In this document: positions 50,267 through 64,000 of the stretch, in pieces
Layout of the letters: every line of letters starts with the position of its first letter
Numbering within the stretch: the stretch's first letter is position 1
Assembly (NCBI GenBank): GCA_027489335.1
Contig: JAIXZX010000010.1
Span: forward strand, 1 to 64,000
DNA from: Caulobacteraceae bacterium
GTDB taxonomy: Bacteria; Pseudomonadota; Alphaproteobacteria; Caulobacterales; Caulobacteraceae
Direction of reading: 5' to 3'
Length of the DNA: 64,000 nt
Position numbers and translations under genes: made by a program
The notes under the pieces: generated by a model
What the model was told of the DNA's origin: nothing
What the model saw: only the letters and a program-made list of their open reading frames with translations
Database searches by the model: none

Positions 50267-52206
50267 TCGGCGGATTCCTTCGCGGCCGGCGCGCCAGCGG
50301 CGGCCTTCGGCTCGGGGACCTCGGGGTCGAGGCCCAGGACAGCACGGGCCCGGCCCTCGTCCACGCGGACCTTGACCTTGTCACGGGCCGCCAGGCTGGA
50401 GGCCTCGGCCATATCCCGGAAGAGCGCCATGCTGGCCTGACCGCGGCTGTCCTCCACCGCGCGGGCCACCTGGGTCACATCGCCCGAACGCACCGCTTCG
50501 ACCTTTCCGACGATCATGCCGAACTGCACGTCGCGGGCGGTGAAGGCTTCCTGCGGCGCAGCGCCGAAGGCGCGCACCAGGGCGTCTTCCGACAGGCGCT
50601 CGCCGGGTTGAGCGGTGGCGCGGCTGAGCCCTGTGGCGCGGATCACCCGGGCGCCGATGGAGCTGGCCGCGGCCTCAAGGGTCTGACCGCCGCGGACGGC
50701 TTCGGCAAGCTCGGTGGCCTTGGCCTCCAGGCGGCTGAGCATCTCGCGCTGCATCCAGACCTGGGTGAGCAGCGGACGGACCTCGTCAATGGGCGGCAGG
50801 GCCGCCGGGATCACCCGCTCGGCGCGGACCGCGAAATACTCACCCTCGCTCAGCTCCGTGAGATCCGACTCGTCGCCTTCCGAGAGGGCGAAGGCCGTTT
50901 CAAGGATTCGAGGTGTCACCCCCTGGACCGGGCGCCCCTCCTGGTCGCGGCCCTGTGCGCTGACCGCGGGCAGGGTGATCACTGTGGCGCCGCCGGCCTG
51001 GGCGGCCTCGGCCAGGGTGGCGCCGCCGATGTGCGCCTCCTCATAGGCCTGAGTGCGCTCATAGACCTTCTCGGCGGCCTGATCCTGACGGATTTCGGCC
51101 TCGAGCATGGGCCGCACGTCCTCTAGGGTCGGTTCACGGCCAGGGGTGACCGTGACCACCTTGACGACGGACAGGCCAAGGTCGCCGGTGATCGGCTCGC
51201 TGACCGCGCCCTGGGCCAGGGCGAAGGCCGCCTCAGCCACCTTGCGGTCGGCGATGGCGCTGCGGGGGCGGGCGTCATAGGTCACCGGCTCGACGCCGAG
51301 GTCCTGGGCCACAGCGGCGGGGGCCTCGCCCTGACGCAGCCGCTGGACGATCCGGGCGGCCGTCGCCTGATCCCGCGCCGGGATCTGGACCAGGGTCCGC
51401 GTCTCGGGCTGGGACAGGGTGTCACGACGGAAGGCGAAGCGCTCTTCAAGCGCCGCCTGAGTCACAGGCGCCTCCAGATCCTGCGGACGGGGTGCGAAGC
51501 GGACCAGCGACAGCACCCGGAACTCCGGCATGCGCAGCTGGTCAGCGTTCTCTTCCATGAAGGCCTGCAGTTGCGCGTCGGTCGGCGCGCCGGGCGCCTC
51601 CACCGAGGCAACGCCGACCTGGAAGTAGCCGAGATCGCGTTCTTCCAGGTCCACGAGAGCGGCCAGCGCCCCATAGGCCCGCGGCGCGCGCAGACCGCTG
51701 ACCAGACCGGACGCGAAGTGCTGTTGAGCGATCTCATCCTCGAGCACCTCGATGAAGCGGTCAGAGGTCAGATTGGTCTCCCCCAGCCGCTGCTCCATCA
51801 GGTTCTTGTCGAACCGTCCGCTGATCGGATCAAAGAAGGCGGGGATCTGACGGAGTTGGTCGGCGACAAGATTGTCGCCGGGGCGAAGGCCCATGCGATC
51901 AAGCATCTCGGCCAGAGATTCCCGAGTCGCCACCTGCTCCAGCAGGCCGGCGATCACCCCATTGTCCGCCGCCATCTGAGGCGTGATCGGCTGGCCCATC
52001 TGCTGCTCAGCTTGCTGGCGCCATTGATCGTACTCCCGACGGAAGTCCTGATCGCTGAAGCTGCGGTCACCCGCCTTCACGACGGAGGAGGAGATCTGCC
52101 CCTGAAGGATGTCGGACATGCCGAAGACGGCGAAACTGATGACCAGCAGGCCGATCAGAACAGCCGCCACCCAGGATTTGGCGAAGGCGCGGAAAGCGGT
52201 AAGCAT
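50263..52206 (-). CDS. PpiD/SurA-like peptidyl-prolyl isomerase, membrane anchored
   Basis: Envelope folding factor of 647 residues from ATG 52204-52206 (MLTAFRAFAKSWVAAVLIGL). One N-terminal membrane helix (about 12-34) anchors a periplasmic SurA_N-like domain (35-230), a parvulin-type PPIC region (about 240-370, e.g. RNP-like DLGLSVVKVVTVTPGREPT), and a C-terminal helical part ending in an Ala-rich tail. Architecture is that of PpiD. Upstream open frame is rejected because it runs into the tpiA region. Overlaps trpE by 4 bases. Confidence 0.85.
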   Translation of the reverse strand: MLTAFRAFAKSWVAAVLIGLLVISFAVFGMSDILQGQISSSVVKAGDRSFSDQDFRREYDQWRQQAEQQMGQPITPQMAADNGVIAGLLEQVATRESLAEMLDRMGLRPGDNLVADQLRQIPAFFDPISGRFDKNLMEQRLGETNLTSDRFIEVLEDEIAQQHFASGLVSGLRAPRAYGALAALVDLEERDLGYFQVGVASVEAPGAPTDAQLQAFMEENADQLRMPEFRVLSLVRFAPRPQDLEAPVTQAALEERFAFRRDTLSQPETRTLVQIPARDQATAARIVQRLRQGEAPAAVAQDLGVEPVTYDARPRSAIADRKVAEAAFALAQGAVSEPITGDLGLSVVKVVTVTPGREPTLEDVRPMLEAEIRQDQAAEKVYERTQAYEEAHIGGATLAEAAQAGGATVITLPAVSAQGRDQEGRPVQGVTPRILETAFALSEGDESDLTELSEGEYFAVRAERVIPAALPPIDEVRPLLTQVWMQREMLSRLEAKATELAEAVRGGQTLEAAASSIGARVIRATGLSRATAQPGERLSEDALVRAFGAAPQEAFTARDVQFGMIVGKVEAVRSGDVTQVARAVEDSRGQASMALFRDMAEASSLAARDKVKVRVDEGRARAVLGLDPEVPEPKAAAGAPAAKESAE

Positions 52207-52334
52207 GGGAGGACCCTTCCTCGGGCGCGAAGTCCAGAGGGGCGGGTATAGTGGAGGCGGCTTCCCCCCCGCAAGCACGTGACAGCGTCGATCGCTTGGC
52301 TTATCGGCCAGACCCATCCCACGGAGAGGCCCAG

Positions 52335-53087
52335 ATGACCCCACCTACCCCCCTGATCGCCGGCAACTGGAAGATGAATGGGACGGGGCAGGCCCTCGGG
52401 GAGGCGCGCGCCATAGCCGAGGCCGCCACCGCCGCCGGGGTGCGGCTGGCGCTCTGTCCGCCGGCGACTCTGGTCGAACGGATGAGCCGCGAAACCGCGG
52501 GCTCCAAGCTCGAGATCGGCGGTCAGGATTGCCATTCCGAAGCCGCCGGCGCATTCACCGGGGATGTGTCTGCCGAGATGCTGGTAGAGGCCGGCGCGCG
52601 TCTGGTGATCCTCGGCCACTCCGAGCGCCGCGCGGGCCATGGCGAAAGTGACGCCACAGTGGCGGCCAAGGTCAGCGCAGCCCTGCGGGTGGGTTTGGAG
52701 CCTATCATCTGCGTGGGCGAAACCCGCGCCGAGCGGGAGGAGGGGCGCGCCCTGGCCGTCGTCACCCGCCAGATCCGCGGCTCGCTGCCGGCTGAGCTGT
52801 CTGGCAAGGCCTTCACCGTCGCCTATGAGCCCGTATGGGCCATCGGCACAGGGCTGACTCCGACACTTGAGGACATCACCGAGGTTCACCACGCCATCCG
52901 TGCGACCCTGAAGGACATGTTCGGGGCGGAGGGCGCGGCGCCAGCCATTCTCTACGGCGGCTCTGTGAAGCCCGGCAACGCCGCGGAAATCCTGGCCCTG
53001 CCTGAGGTGGGCGGCGCGCTGGTGGGCGGCGCATCCCTGAAGGCCGCGGACTTCCTGGCCATTGTCGCGGGCGCGCCGAAGGCCTAG
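52335..53087 (+). CDS. tpiA: Triosephosphate isomerase
   Basis: Glycolytic interconversion of DHAP and glyceraldehyde 3-phosphate, 250 residues from ATG 52335. N-terminal AGNWKMNGTG with active-site Lys13, catalytic His in ILGHSERR, catalytic Glu in AYEPVWAIGTGLTPT, and the phosphate loop LYGGSVKPGNA. Divergent from the folding-factor gene across a 128-base gap. Conserved order tpiA-secG-pyrG. Confidence 0.97.
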   Translation: MTPPTPLIAGNWKMNGTGQALGEARAIAEAATAAGVRLALCPPATLVERMSRETAGSKLEIGGQDCHSEAAGAFTGDVSAEMLVEAGARLVILGHSERRAGHGESDATVAAKVSAALRVGLEPIICVGETRAEREEGRALAVVTRQIRGSLPAELSGKAFTVAYEPVWAIGTGLTPTLEDITEVHHAIRATLKDMFGAEGAAPAILYGGSVKPGNAAEILALPEVGGALVGGASLKAADFLAIVAGAPKA

Positions 53088-53243
53088 CTAGGACCCGGCG
53101 CGGCCTGAAAAGCACGCCATCGATCCGCCGCGGCCGCGCTTGGCCCTATGGCCTTGCGGCCTTCGGGATGATAGAGCGCGCGCTTGGTTTTTCGGTGCGG
53201 GCGCCCTCCGGGAGCTCCGCGCCCAGACGTTTTGGACTTGTCC

Positions 53244-53693
53244 ATGCTTCTCAGCATTCTGCTCGGTATTCAGATCCTCGTCTGTCTGGCGCTCATCGGC
53301 CTCGTGCTGCTGCAGCGCTCAGAGGGCGGCGCGCTTGGCATGGGCGGCGGCGGCTCTGGCAATTTCATGAGCGCACGGGGCGCCGGCGATTTCCTATCGC
53401 GCTTCACCTGGATCCTCGGTGGGGTGTTCTTCGCGCTGAGCCTGACCATCACCCTGGTGTCGGGACGCCTCAGCGGCGGCTCCGCCGTCGACCGGCTTGA
53501 AATCGAAGCTCTTGATCCGTCGCAGCTGAACACCGCGCCGGTCGCCCCTGCGCCGGCCCTTCCGGCTGAAACGGGGACGGGCAGCCTCGACGCGCCGGCC
53601 GCTCAGATCCGCAACCCCTTCCTCGACACCGAGACCGCGCCGGCTGAGGGCGCTGCCCCGGCGGCTCCGGCTCCGGCCACCCCGACGCCCTAA
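53244..53693 (+). CDS. secG: Preprotein translocase subunit SecG
   Basis: Auxiliary subunit of the SecYEG channel, 149 residues from ATG 53244 (MLLSILLGIQILVCLALIGL). Two membrane helices (3-22 and 51-72) with the conserved cytosolic loop LLQRSEGGALGMGGGGSGNF. The last 70 or so residues are a Pro/Ala-rich disordered tail (PAPALPAETG ... APATPTP), roughly doubling the length relative to E. coli SecG (110). In frame, upstream ORF extension is rejected. Confidence 0.92.
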   Translation: MLLSILLGIQILVCLALIGLVLLQRSEGGALGMGGGGSGNFMSARGAGDFLSRFTWILGGVFFALSLTITLVSGRLSGGSAVDRLEIEALDPSQLNTAPVAPAPALPAETGTGSLDAPAAQIRNPFLDTETAPAEGAAPAAPAPATPTP

Positions 53694-53841
53694 CCCGCGT
53701 TCTGAAGAAGCCCGCAAGCGGTCCTTTGAACCCGAGCGGTTCGTGGACCATGAGCTCCATGTCTTGGGCCGCGTTTGGCCTGGTCAGACGTTATGGCGCA
53801 CCTCCCATGGGGGGCGGCGCCCCGAATCGATGGTAGGTTGA

Positions 53842-56183
<2,342 letters not shown>

Positions 56184-56221
56184 CCCCCCTCACGAAGCTG
56201 TCGAGCTAGCTCAACCGAACG

Positions 56222-56236
56222 GGGGTTCGCAACCCC
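56222..56236. other. Short hairpin in the divergent region upstream of rpmF
   Basis: GGGGTT (56222-56227) pairs with AACCCC (56231-56236) around CGC, in the 192-base region between the secreted protein gene and rpmF. Without a T-tract it is not a terminator. A TTGAAA-17-CATACA pair at about 56283-56311 is a weak promoter candidate for rpmF. No ORF seen. Confidence 0.3.
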
Positions 56237-56375
56237 AGGGTGGGCGCCAGCCTGCCGCCGGAGTTGCAAGCCAGACAGGCGCTTGAAACTCCGGGCGGAT
56301 TGCGTCATACACGCGCGCTCATGTCGGCGGCCCCCGCGGCCGCCGTCTCAATTTTTATACGCCTGCGAGATTCCC

Positions 56376-56558
56376 ATGGCCGTTCCTAAGCGAAAAGTAT
56401 CGCCCTCGCGGCGCAACATGCGGCGCTCCCACGATGCGCTGGGCAAGAACTCCTTCGTCGAAGACAAGGAAACCGGCGAGCTGAAGCGCCCCCACCACAT
56501 CGACCTCAAGACCGGCATGTATAAGGGCCGTCAGGTCCTGACGCCGAAGGAAGACTAA
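56376..56558 (+). CDS. rpmF: 50S ribosomal protein L32
   Basis: Component of the large ribosomal subunit, 60 residues from ATG 56376 ([20 protein letters not shown]). The N-terminal basic motif is the L32 hallmark; the zinc-ligand cysteines found in some L32 are absent, as in many alphaproteobacteria. A longer upstream frame is rejected since it crosses the promoter region. It is followed by a strong terminator at 56593. Confidence 0.95.
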   Translation: MAVPKRKVSPSRRNMRRSHDALGKNSFVEDKETGELKRPHHIDLKTGMYKGRQVLTPKED

Positions 56559-56592
56559 GGCTTCAGAAGCCTGTCGACCGTCGCAAGACATC

Positions 56593-56623
56593 AAGGCCTC
56601 GCCCGGACCGGGCGGGGCCTTTT
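56593..56623 (+). terminator. Strong intrinsic terminator after rpmF
   Basis: AAGGCCTCGCCCG (56593-56605) pairs along 13 positions, one of them a G-U pair, with CGGGCGGGGCCTT (56609-56621), loop GAC, followed by TTTT at 56620-56623. It isolates rpmF from eno 88 bases downstream. Confidence 0.85.
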
Positions 56624-56659
56624 GCGTGGCCGATTGCCCGCTCGCGCGAAGGTGGCTAA

Positions 56660-59151
<2,492 letters not shown>

Positions 59152-59224
59152 CGCCCAATGGGCGGCGCGCTTCAGTCGGGAGGCGAGGGCCTCAGATCAA
59201 TTGGGCGGGTGCTTGCGATCCATG

Positions 59225-59242
59225 GCCGTGAGTTTTCACGGC
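59225..59242. promoter_or_regulatory. Perfect 18-base inverted repeat upstream of ftsB
   Basis: GCCGTGA (59225-59231), GTTT, TCACGGC (59236-59242) is a perfect palindrome with a 4-base centre in the 161-base region between the divergent MFS gene and ftsB. It could be an operator or hairpin. Two GANTC CcrM methylation sites (59282-59286 and 59305-59309) follow. Functional role is inference. Confidence 0.45.
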
Positions 59243-59312
59243 AAACGGCTGAGCTGCAACGCAAAATTAAGCAGACCTGCCGAGTCTGGCTCATCCTTAA
59301 CGTAGAATCGCC

Positions 59313-59627
59313 GTGCTCAACGCAGTCCGCCCTTACGTCTCGACCGCCTTCCTGGCGCTCCTGATCGTCTATTTTGCCTATCACGCCTTCACCGGCCAGC
59401 AGGGCCTGCTGACCTCGGCGCAGCGTGACCAGACCCTGGCGGTGAAATCAGCGGAGCTGAAGCAGCTGACCGCCCAGCGGCAGGATCTGGAGACTCGCGC
59501 CAAGCTTCTGCGCGACACCTCGCTGTCGGCGGACCTGCTGGAAGAACGGGCCCGGTCCCTCCTAGGCTACAGCGACCCCAGGGACTATGTGATCCGTATC
59601 CAGCACGACGACTCGGCGGGCGGCTGA
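59313..59627 (+). CDS. ftsB: FtsB/DivIC-like septum formation initiator
   Basis: Small bitopic division protein, 104 residues from GTG 59313. One membrane helix (about 10-27) is followed by a coiled coil (QRDQTLAVKSAELKQLTAQR and beyond, to about residue 75) and the conserved DLLEERARSLLGYSDPRD motif. In other bacteria FtsB joins FtsL and FtsQ to activate FtsWI septal synthesis. The ftsB-pdhA neighbourhood is typical of alphaproteobacteria. pdhA begins 58 bases later. Confidence 0.92.
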   Translation: MLNAVRPYVSTAFLALLIVYFAYHAFTGQQGLLTSAQRDQTLAVKSAELKQLTAQRQDLETRAKLLRDTSLSADLLEERARSLLGYSDPRDYVIRIQHDDSAGG

Positions 59628-59685
59628 CGGCACGGCCGGCTGTGGGTTAGGGTGCCTGAACGCAAACACGACCCGGGAGACAGAC

Positions 59686-60714
59686 ATGGCGCGCGCCAAA
59701 CAGGCCGCCAAGACCGGCGCATCGCCGGCCGAGACGGTCGAGAGCCTCAGCAAGGACCAGTTGCTGGGCTTCTATCGCGACATGCTGCTCATTCGCCGCT
59801 TCGAAGAACGGGCTGGCCAGCTCTACGGCATGGGTCTGATCGGCGGCTTCTGCCACCTCTATATCGGCCAGGAAGCCATCGCCGTCGGGGTCCAGTCGAT
59901 CCAGGAGGAAGGCGACCAGGTCATCACGGCCTATCGTGACCACGGCCACATGTTGGCCTGCGGGATGGATCCCAATGAGGTCATGGCCGAGCTGACCGGC
60001 CGCGCCGGAGGCTCCTCCAAGGGCAAGGGCGGCTCGATGCACATGTTCTCCCGAGAGGCCAACTTCTACGGCGGCCACGGGATTGTCGGTGCGCCGGCGC
60101 CCCTGGGCACAGGCCTGGCGCTCGCCAATCGCTACCGGGACAACGGCAAGGTGGCCTTCACCTATTTCGGCGACGGGGCCGCCAACCAGGGCCAGGTCTA
60201 CGAGAGCTTCAACATGGCCGCCCTGTGGAAGCTGCCGGTCGTCTATCTGATCGAGAACAACCAGTACGCCATGGGCACGTCCCTGGAGCGGTCATCGTCC
60301 GAGACCCACATGTACAAGCGCGGCGCCTCCTTCCGGATTCCGGGCGAAGAGGTTGACGGCATGGACGTTCTGGCCGTCCGCGACGCGGCCAAGCGCGCCG
60401 CCGCCCACGCCCGCAGCGGCGAGGGGCCTTTCATCCTCGAGATGAAGACCTATCGCTATCGTGGCCATTCCATGAGCGATCCGGCCAAGTATCGCACCCG
60501 CGAGGAGGTCGATGAGGTCCGCAAGACCCGCGATCCCATCGAGCATCTGCGCGAGAAGCTTGAAAAGGACGGCGTGGCCGATGAGGCGACGCTGAAGGCC
60601 ATCGACGCCGAGGTGAAGCGGATCGTCGCCGACGCCGCCGAGTTCGCCCGCACGTCCCCCGAGCCGGACCTCTCCGAGCTCTATACCGAGGTCTATGTGG
60701 AGGCCGCCCAGTGA
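59686..60714 (+). CDS. pdhA: Pyruvate dehydrogenase E1 component subunit alpha
   Basis: Thiamine-diphosphate-dependent alpha subunit of the heterotetrameric E1 that decarboxylates pyruvate, 342 residues. The TPP motif is [40 protein letters not shown] and the phosphorylation-loop-like [20 protein letters not shown] (cut) are typical. N-terminal Ala/Lys-rich segment. It overlaps pdhB by 4 bases (GTGA 60711-60714). Confidence 0.96.
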   Translation: MARAKQAAKTGASPAETVESLSKDQLLGFYRDMLLIRRFEERAGQLYGMGLIGGFCHLYIGQEAIAVGVQSIQEEGDQVITAYRDHGHMLACGMDPNEVMAELTGRAGGSSKGKGGSMHMFSREANFYGGHGIVGAPAPLGTGLALANRYRDNGKVAFTYFGDGAANQGQVYESFNMAALWKLPVVYLIENNQYAMGTSLERSSSETHMYKRGASFRIPGEEVDGMDVLAVRDAAKRAAAHARSGEGPFILEMKTYRYRGHSMSDPAKYRTREEVDEVRKTRDPIEHLREKLEKDGVADEATLKAIDAEVKRIVADAAEFARTSPEPDLSELYTEVYVEAAQ

Positions 60715-62114
60715 CCGACATCCTGATGCCGGCCCTGTCTCCGACCATGGAAGAGGGGACGCTGGCCAAGTGGCACGTGAAGGTTGGCGATACCGTCGCT
60801 TCTGGTGACGTGATCGCCGAGATCGAGACCGACAAGGCGACCATGGAGGTCGAGGCGGTCGACGAGGGCGTCATCGAGGAACTGCTGGTCGAGGCTGGCG
60901 CCGAAGGCGTGAAGGTCAACGCCCCCATCGCCCGCCTGTCGGGCGGAGCTGCGCCGGCGAAGTCTGCGCCCGTCGCCGATGAGCCCAAGGCTGCAGAGGC
61001 CCAAGCCTCCGGGGATCCGGAAAAGACTAGCCCGGCCGAGGACAAGGCCGAACAGCCCGAGGGCGACGGACCCGCTGCGGTTCGGCCGAAAGAGGCCCTG
61101 GCCGATCCGGAGATCCCGGAGGGCGCCAAGCTGGTCAAGACGACCGTGCGCGACGCCCTGCGCGACGCCATGGCCGAAGAGATGCGCCGGGACGACACCG
61201 TCTTCCTGATGGGCGAGGAAGTCGCCCAATATCAGGGCGCCTATAAGGTCAGCCGCGGTCTGCTGGAGGAGTTCGGCGAGCGCCGGGTGATCGACACCCC
61301 GATCACCGAGCACGGCTTTGCGGGCCTGGGGGTCGGCGCGGCCATGGCCGGACTGAAACCCATCGTGGAGTTCATGACCTGGAACTTCGCCATGCAGGCC
61401 ATCGACCACATCATCAATTCGGCGGCCAAGACCCACTATATGTCCGGCGGCCAGATCACCACGCCCATGGTGTTCCGCGGTCCTAACGGCGCGGCCTCCC
61501 GGGTGGCGGCCCAACACAGCCAGGATTACGCGGCCTGGTACGCCCATGTGCCTGGCCTGAAGGTGATCGCCCCCTATGACGCCGCCGACGCCAAGGGCCT
61601 GCTGAAGGCGGCGATCCGCGATCCCAATCCCGTCGTCTTCCTGGAGCACGAGATGCTCTATGGCCAGGAGTTCGATGTTCCCGAGGGAGAGGACCATGTC
61701 CTGCCTATCGGCCTGGCCAAGGTGCGTCGTAACGGCGCTGACGTCACCATCACGGCCTATTCCCGCATGGTCGGCCTGGCGCTCAAGGCCGCCGAGGAAT
61801 TGGCCGCGGAGGGCATCGAGGCCGAGGTCGTCGATCTGCGAACCATCCGGCCCCTGGACCACGATACGATCGTTGACAGCGTCAAGAAGACTCACAGGCT
61901 GGTGACCGTCGAGGAGGGCTGGGGCCCCATGGGCGTCGGCGCCGAGGTGATCGCCCGGGTCATCGAGCACGCCTTCGACTATCTGGACGCGCCCCCGGCC
62001 CGGGTCTGTCAGGAAGACGTGCCTCTGCCCTATGCCGCCAATCTGGAAGCCGCCTCTCTGCCGTCGGTGGAGAAGATCGTGAAAGCCGCCAAGGCGGTCT
62101 GCTATCGCTCATGA
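60711..62114 (+). CDS. pdhB: Pyruvate dehydrogenase E1 beta subunit with N-terminal lipoyl domain
   Basis: Beta subunit of E1, 467 residues from GTG 60711, longer than the usual 325-330. Residues 1-80 form a lipoyl domain with the lipoylation Lys in [18 protein letters not shown], then an Ala/Pro/Glu-rich linker (about 82-140), then the catalytic beta domain (from [15 protein letters not shown]) with [17 protein letters not shown]. This lipoyl-E1beta fusion is characteristic of alphaproteobacteria. The lipoyl part is nearly identical to that of PdhC. Ends overlapping the GFA gene. Confidence 0.96.
   Translation: MTDILMPALSPTMEEGTLAKWHVKVGDTVASGDVIAEIETDKATMEVEAVDEGVIEELLVEAGAEGVKVNAPIARLSGGAAPAKSAPVADEPKAAEAQASGDPEKTSPAEDKAEQPEGDGPAAVRPKEALADPEIPEGAKLVKTTVRDALRDAMAEEMRRDDTVFLMGEEVAQYQGAYKVSRGLLEEFGERRVIDTPITEHGFAGLGVGAAMAGLKPIVEFMTWNFAMQAIDHIINSAAKTHYMSGGQITTPMVFRGPNGAASRVAAQHSQDYAAWYAHVPGLKVIAPYDAADAKGLLKAAIRDPNPVVFLEHEMLYGQEFDVPEGEDHVLPIGLAKVRRNGADVTITAYSRMVGLALKAAEELAAEGIEAEVVDLRTIRPLDHDTIVDSVKKTHRLVTVEEGWGPMGVGAEVIARVIEHAFDYLDAPPARVCQEDVPLPYAANLEAASLPSVEKIVKAAKAVCYRS
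60807..60862 (+). repeat. Direct repeat, copy 1: lipoyl-domain coding sequence in pdhB
   Basis: These 56 bases, coding for the lipoylation-lysine segment of pdhB, are identical to 62614-62669 in pdhC. The surrounding lipoyl domains are also highly similar in protein, so this is a domain duplication kept homogeneous, perhaps by gene conversion. Confidence 0.9.
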
Positions 62115-62517
62115 CGGCTGCGGCTGACCTGACCTGGCGCAGCGGCGGTTGCCATTGCCGGGCGGTGCGGTTCGAGGCCGCCCTGCCGGACAGGGTGACC
62201 GCCCAGGCCTGCAACTGCTCCATCTGCGCCATGACGGGGTTCATCCACGCCATCGTCCCGGCCAGTCGGTTCCGCCTGACCCAAGGCCAGGATCAGATCA
62301 CCACCTATGTCTTCAACACCGGCGTCGCTCAGCACACCTTCTGCAAGGTGTGCGGGGTGAAGAGCTTCTACCGTCCCCGATCAAACCCCGATGGCTGGTC
62401 GCTCAATGTCCGCTGCCTGGACCCGGCCGACGATCTGGACTTCGACATCGAGCCCTTTGACGGCCAGAACTGGGAGGCCCACGCCGCGGGCCTCGCGCAC
62501 CTCTCCAAGGAATCCGC

Positions 62518-62521
<4 letters not shown>
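62111..62521 (+). CDS. GFA/CENP-V-family zinc protein inside the pdh cluster
   Basis: A 136-residue protein of the glutathione-dependent formaldehyde-activating enzyme (GFA/CENP-V) fold. Zinc cysteines are visible: [11 protein letters not shown] near residue 12-18, [12 protein letters not shown], and [11 protein letters not shown]. Substrates of most GFA-like proteins are unknown. It begins overlapping the pdhB stop by 4 bases and ends overlapping the pdhC ATG (ATGA 62518-62521), so it is translationally coupled to E1 and E2 of pyruvate dehydrogenase. A role in that complex is only suggested by position. Confidence 0.88.

Positions 62522-64000
<1,479 letters not shown>

Noticed and set aside
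53088..53243. Small frames between tpiA and secG
   Set aside because: No ribosome site or membrane/domain pattern, and they run into secG in another frame; the gap probably holds only the secG promoter.
59265..59302. Two TTAA half-sites upstream of ftsB as a CtrA box
   Set aside because: The half-sites are about 26 bases apart, not the TTAA-N7-TTAA spacing needed for a CtrA full site.

Overview
The window is a dense, GC-rich, alphaproteobacterial chromosomal core segment, most likely from the Caulobacterales (Caulobacter/Phenylobacterium type). The evidence is gene order: a nuo operon running into birA-coaX-rnj-mce; proS-lolC-lolD-dnaE; rpsB-tsf-pyrH-frr-uppS-cdsA-dxr-rseP-bamA-skp-lpxD-fabZ-lpxA-lpxI-lpxB; gltA-gltX-comEC-lexA; and eno-ftsB-pdhA-pdhB-pdhC-lpd. 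SOS boxes of the alphaproteobacterial type GTTC-N7-GTTC and TTGACG-like -35 elements agree. I see no tRNA or rRNA gene, insertion sequence, prophage, integrase or CRISPR array.

Layout. 1-16772 (+): the 3' end of nuoD, an NTF2-like gene, nuoE, a small membrane protein and nuoF-N (respiratory complex I), then biotin ligase, type III pantothenate kinase, RNase J, methylmalonyl-CoA epimerase and a DUF1467 membrane protein; a strong intrinsic terminator lies at about 16962. 17077-20349 (+): proS and the lipoprotein-release transporter lolCD. 20358-24435: a VOC protein (-) faces away from a 30-codon membrane micropeptide followed by dnaE (+). A perfect SOS box and a near-consensus promoter lie between them, and the micropeptide fits the SOS-induced division inhibitor SidA. 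24629-39306 (+): translation, nucleotide, isoprenoid, phospholipid, outer-membrane and lipid A genes in one close-packed block. 39303-42051 (-): gltA and gltX. 42071-44257 (+): comEC. 44238-50266 (-): lexA with its own SOS box, an SGNH/AlgJ-like protein, trpCDG and trpE, with one small membrane ORF on the opposite strand. 50263-52206 (-): a PpiD/SurA-like folding factor. 52335-64000: tpiA, secG, pyrG, a secreted AprI/Inh-like protein (-), rpmF, eno, an MFS transporter (-), ftsB and the pyruvate dehydrogenase cluster with a GFA-family gene inside it, ending in a truncated lpd.

How it works together. Complex I and pyruvate dehydrogenase with citrate synthase form the energy core. The dxr-uppS-cdsA-rseP-bamA-skp-lpx block builds the envelope. 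Two LexA operators, at lexA and at the micropeptide-dnaE unit, put a DNA-damage checkpoint module in the window: damage would derepress lexA, a candidate division inhibitor and possibly the replicative polymerase gene.

All six tail-to-tail gene pairs are packed to 8 bp or less or overlap, four of them by exactly 4 bp with reciprocal stop codons, and none has an intrinsic terminator. Most of the window is ordinary core genome. The observations most worth checking are the SOS-controlled micropeptide, the SGNH-like gene between trpC and lexA, the inserted small genes in the nuo, trp and pdh operons, and the secreted AprI/Inh-like protein.
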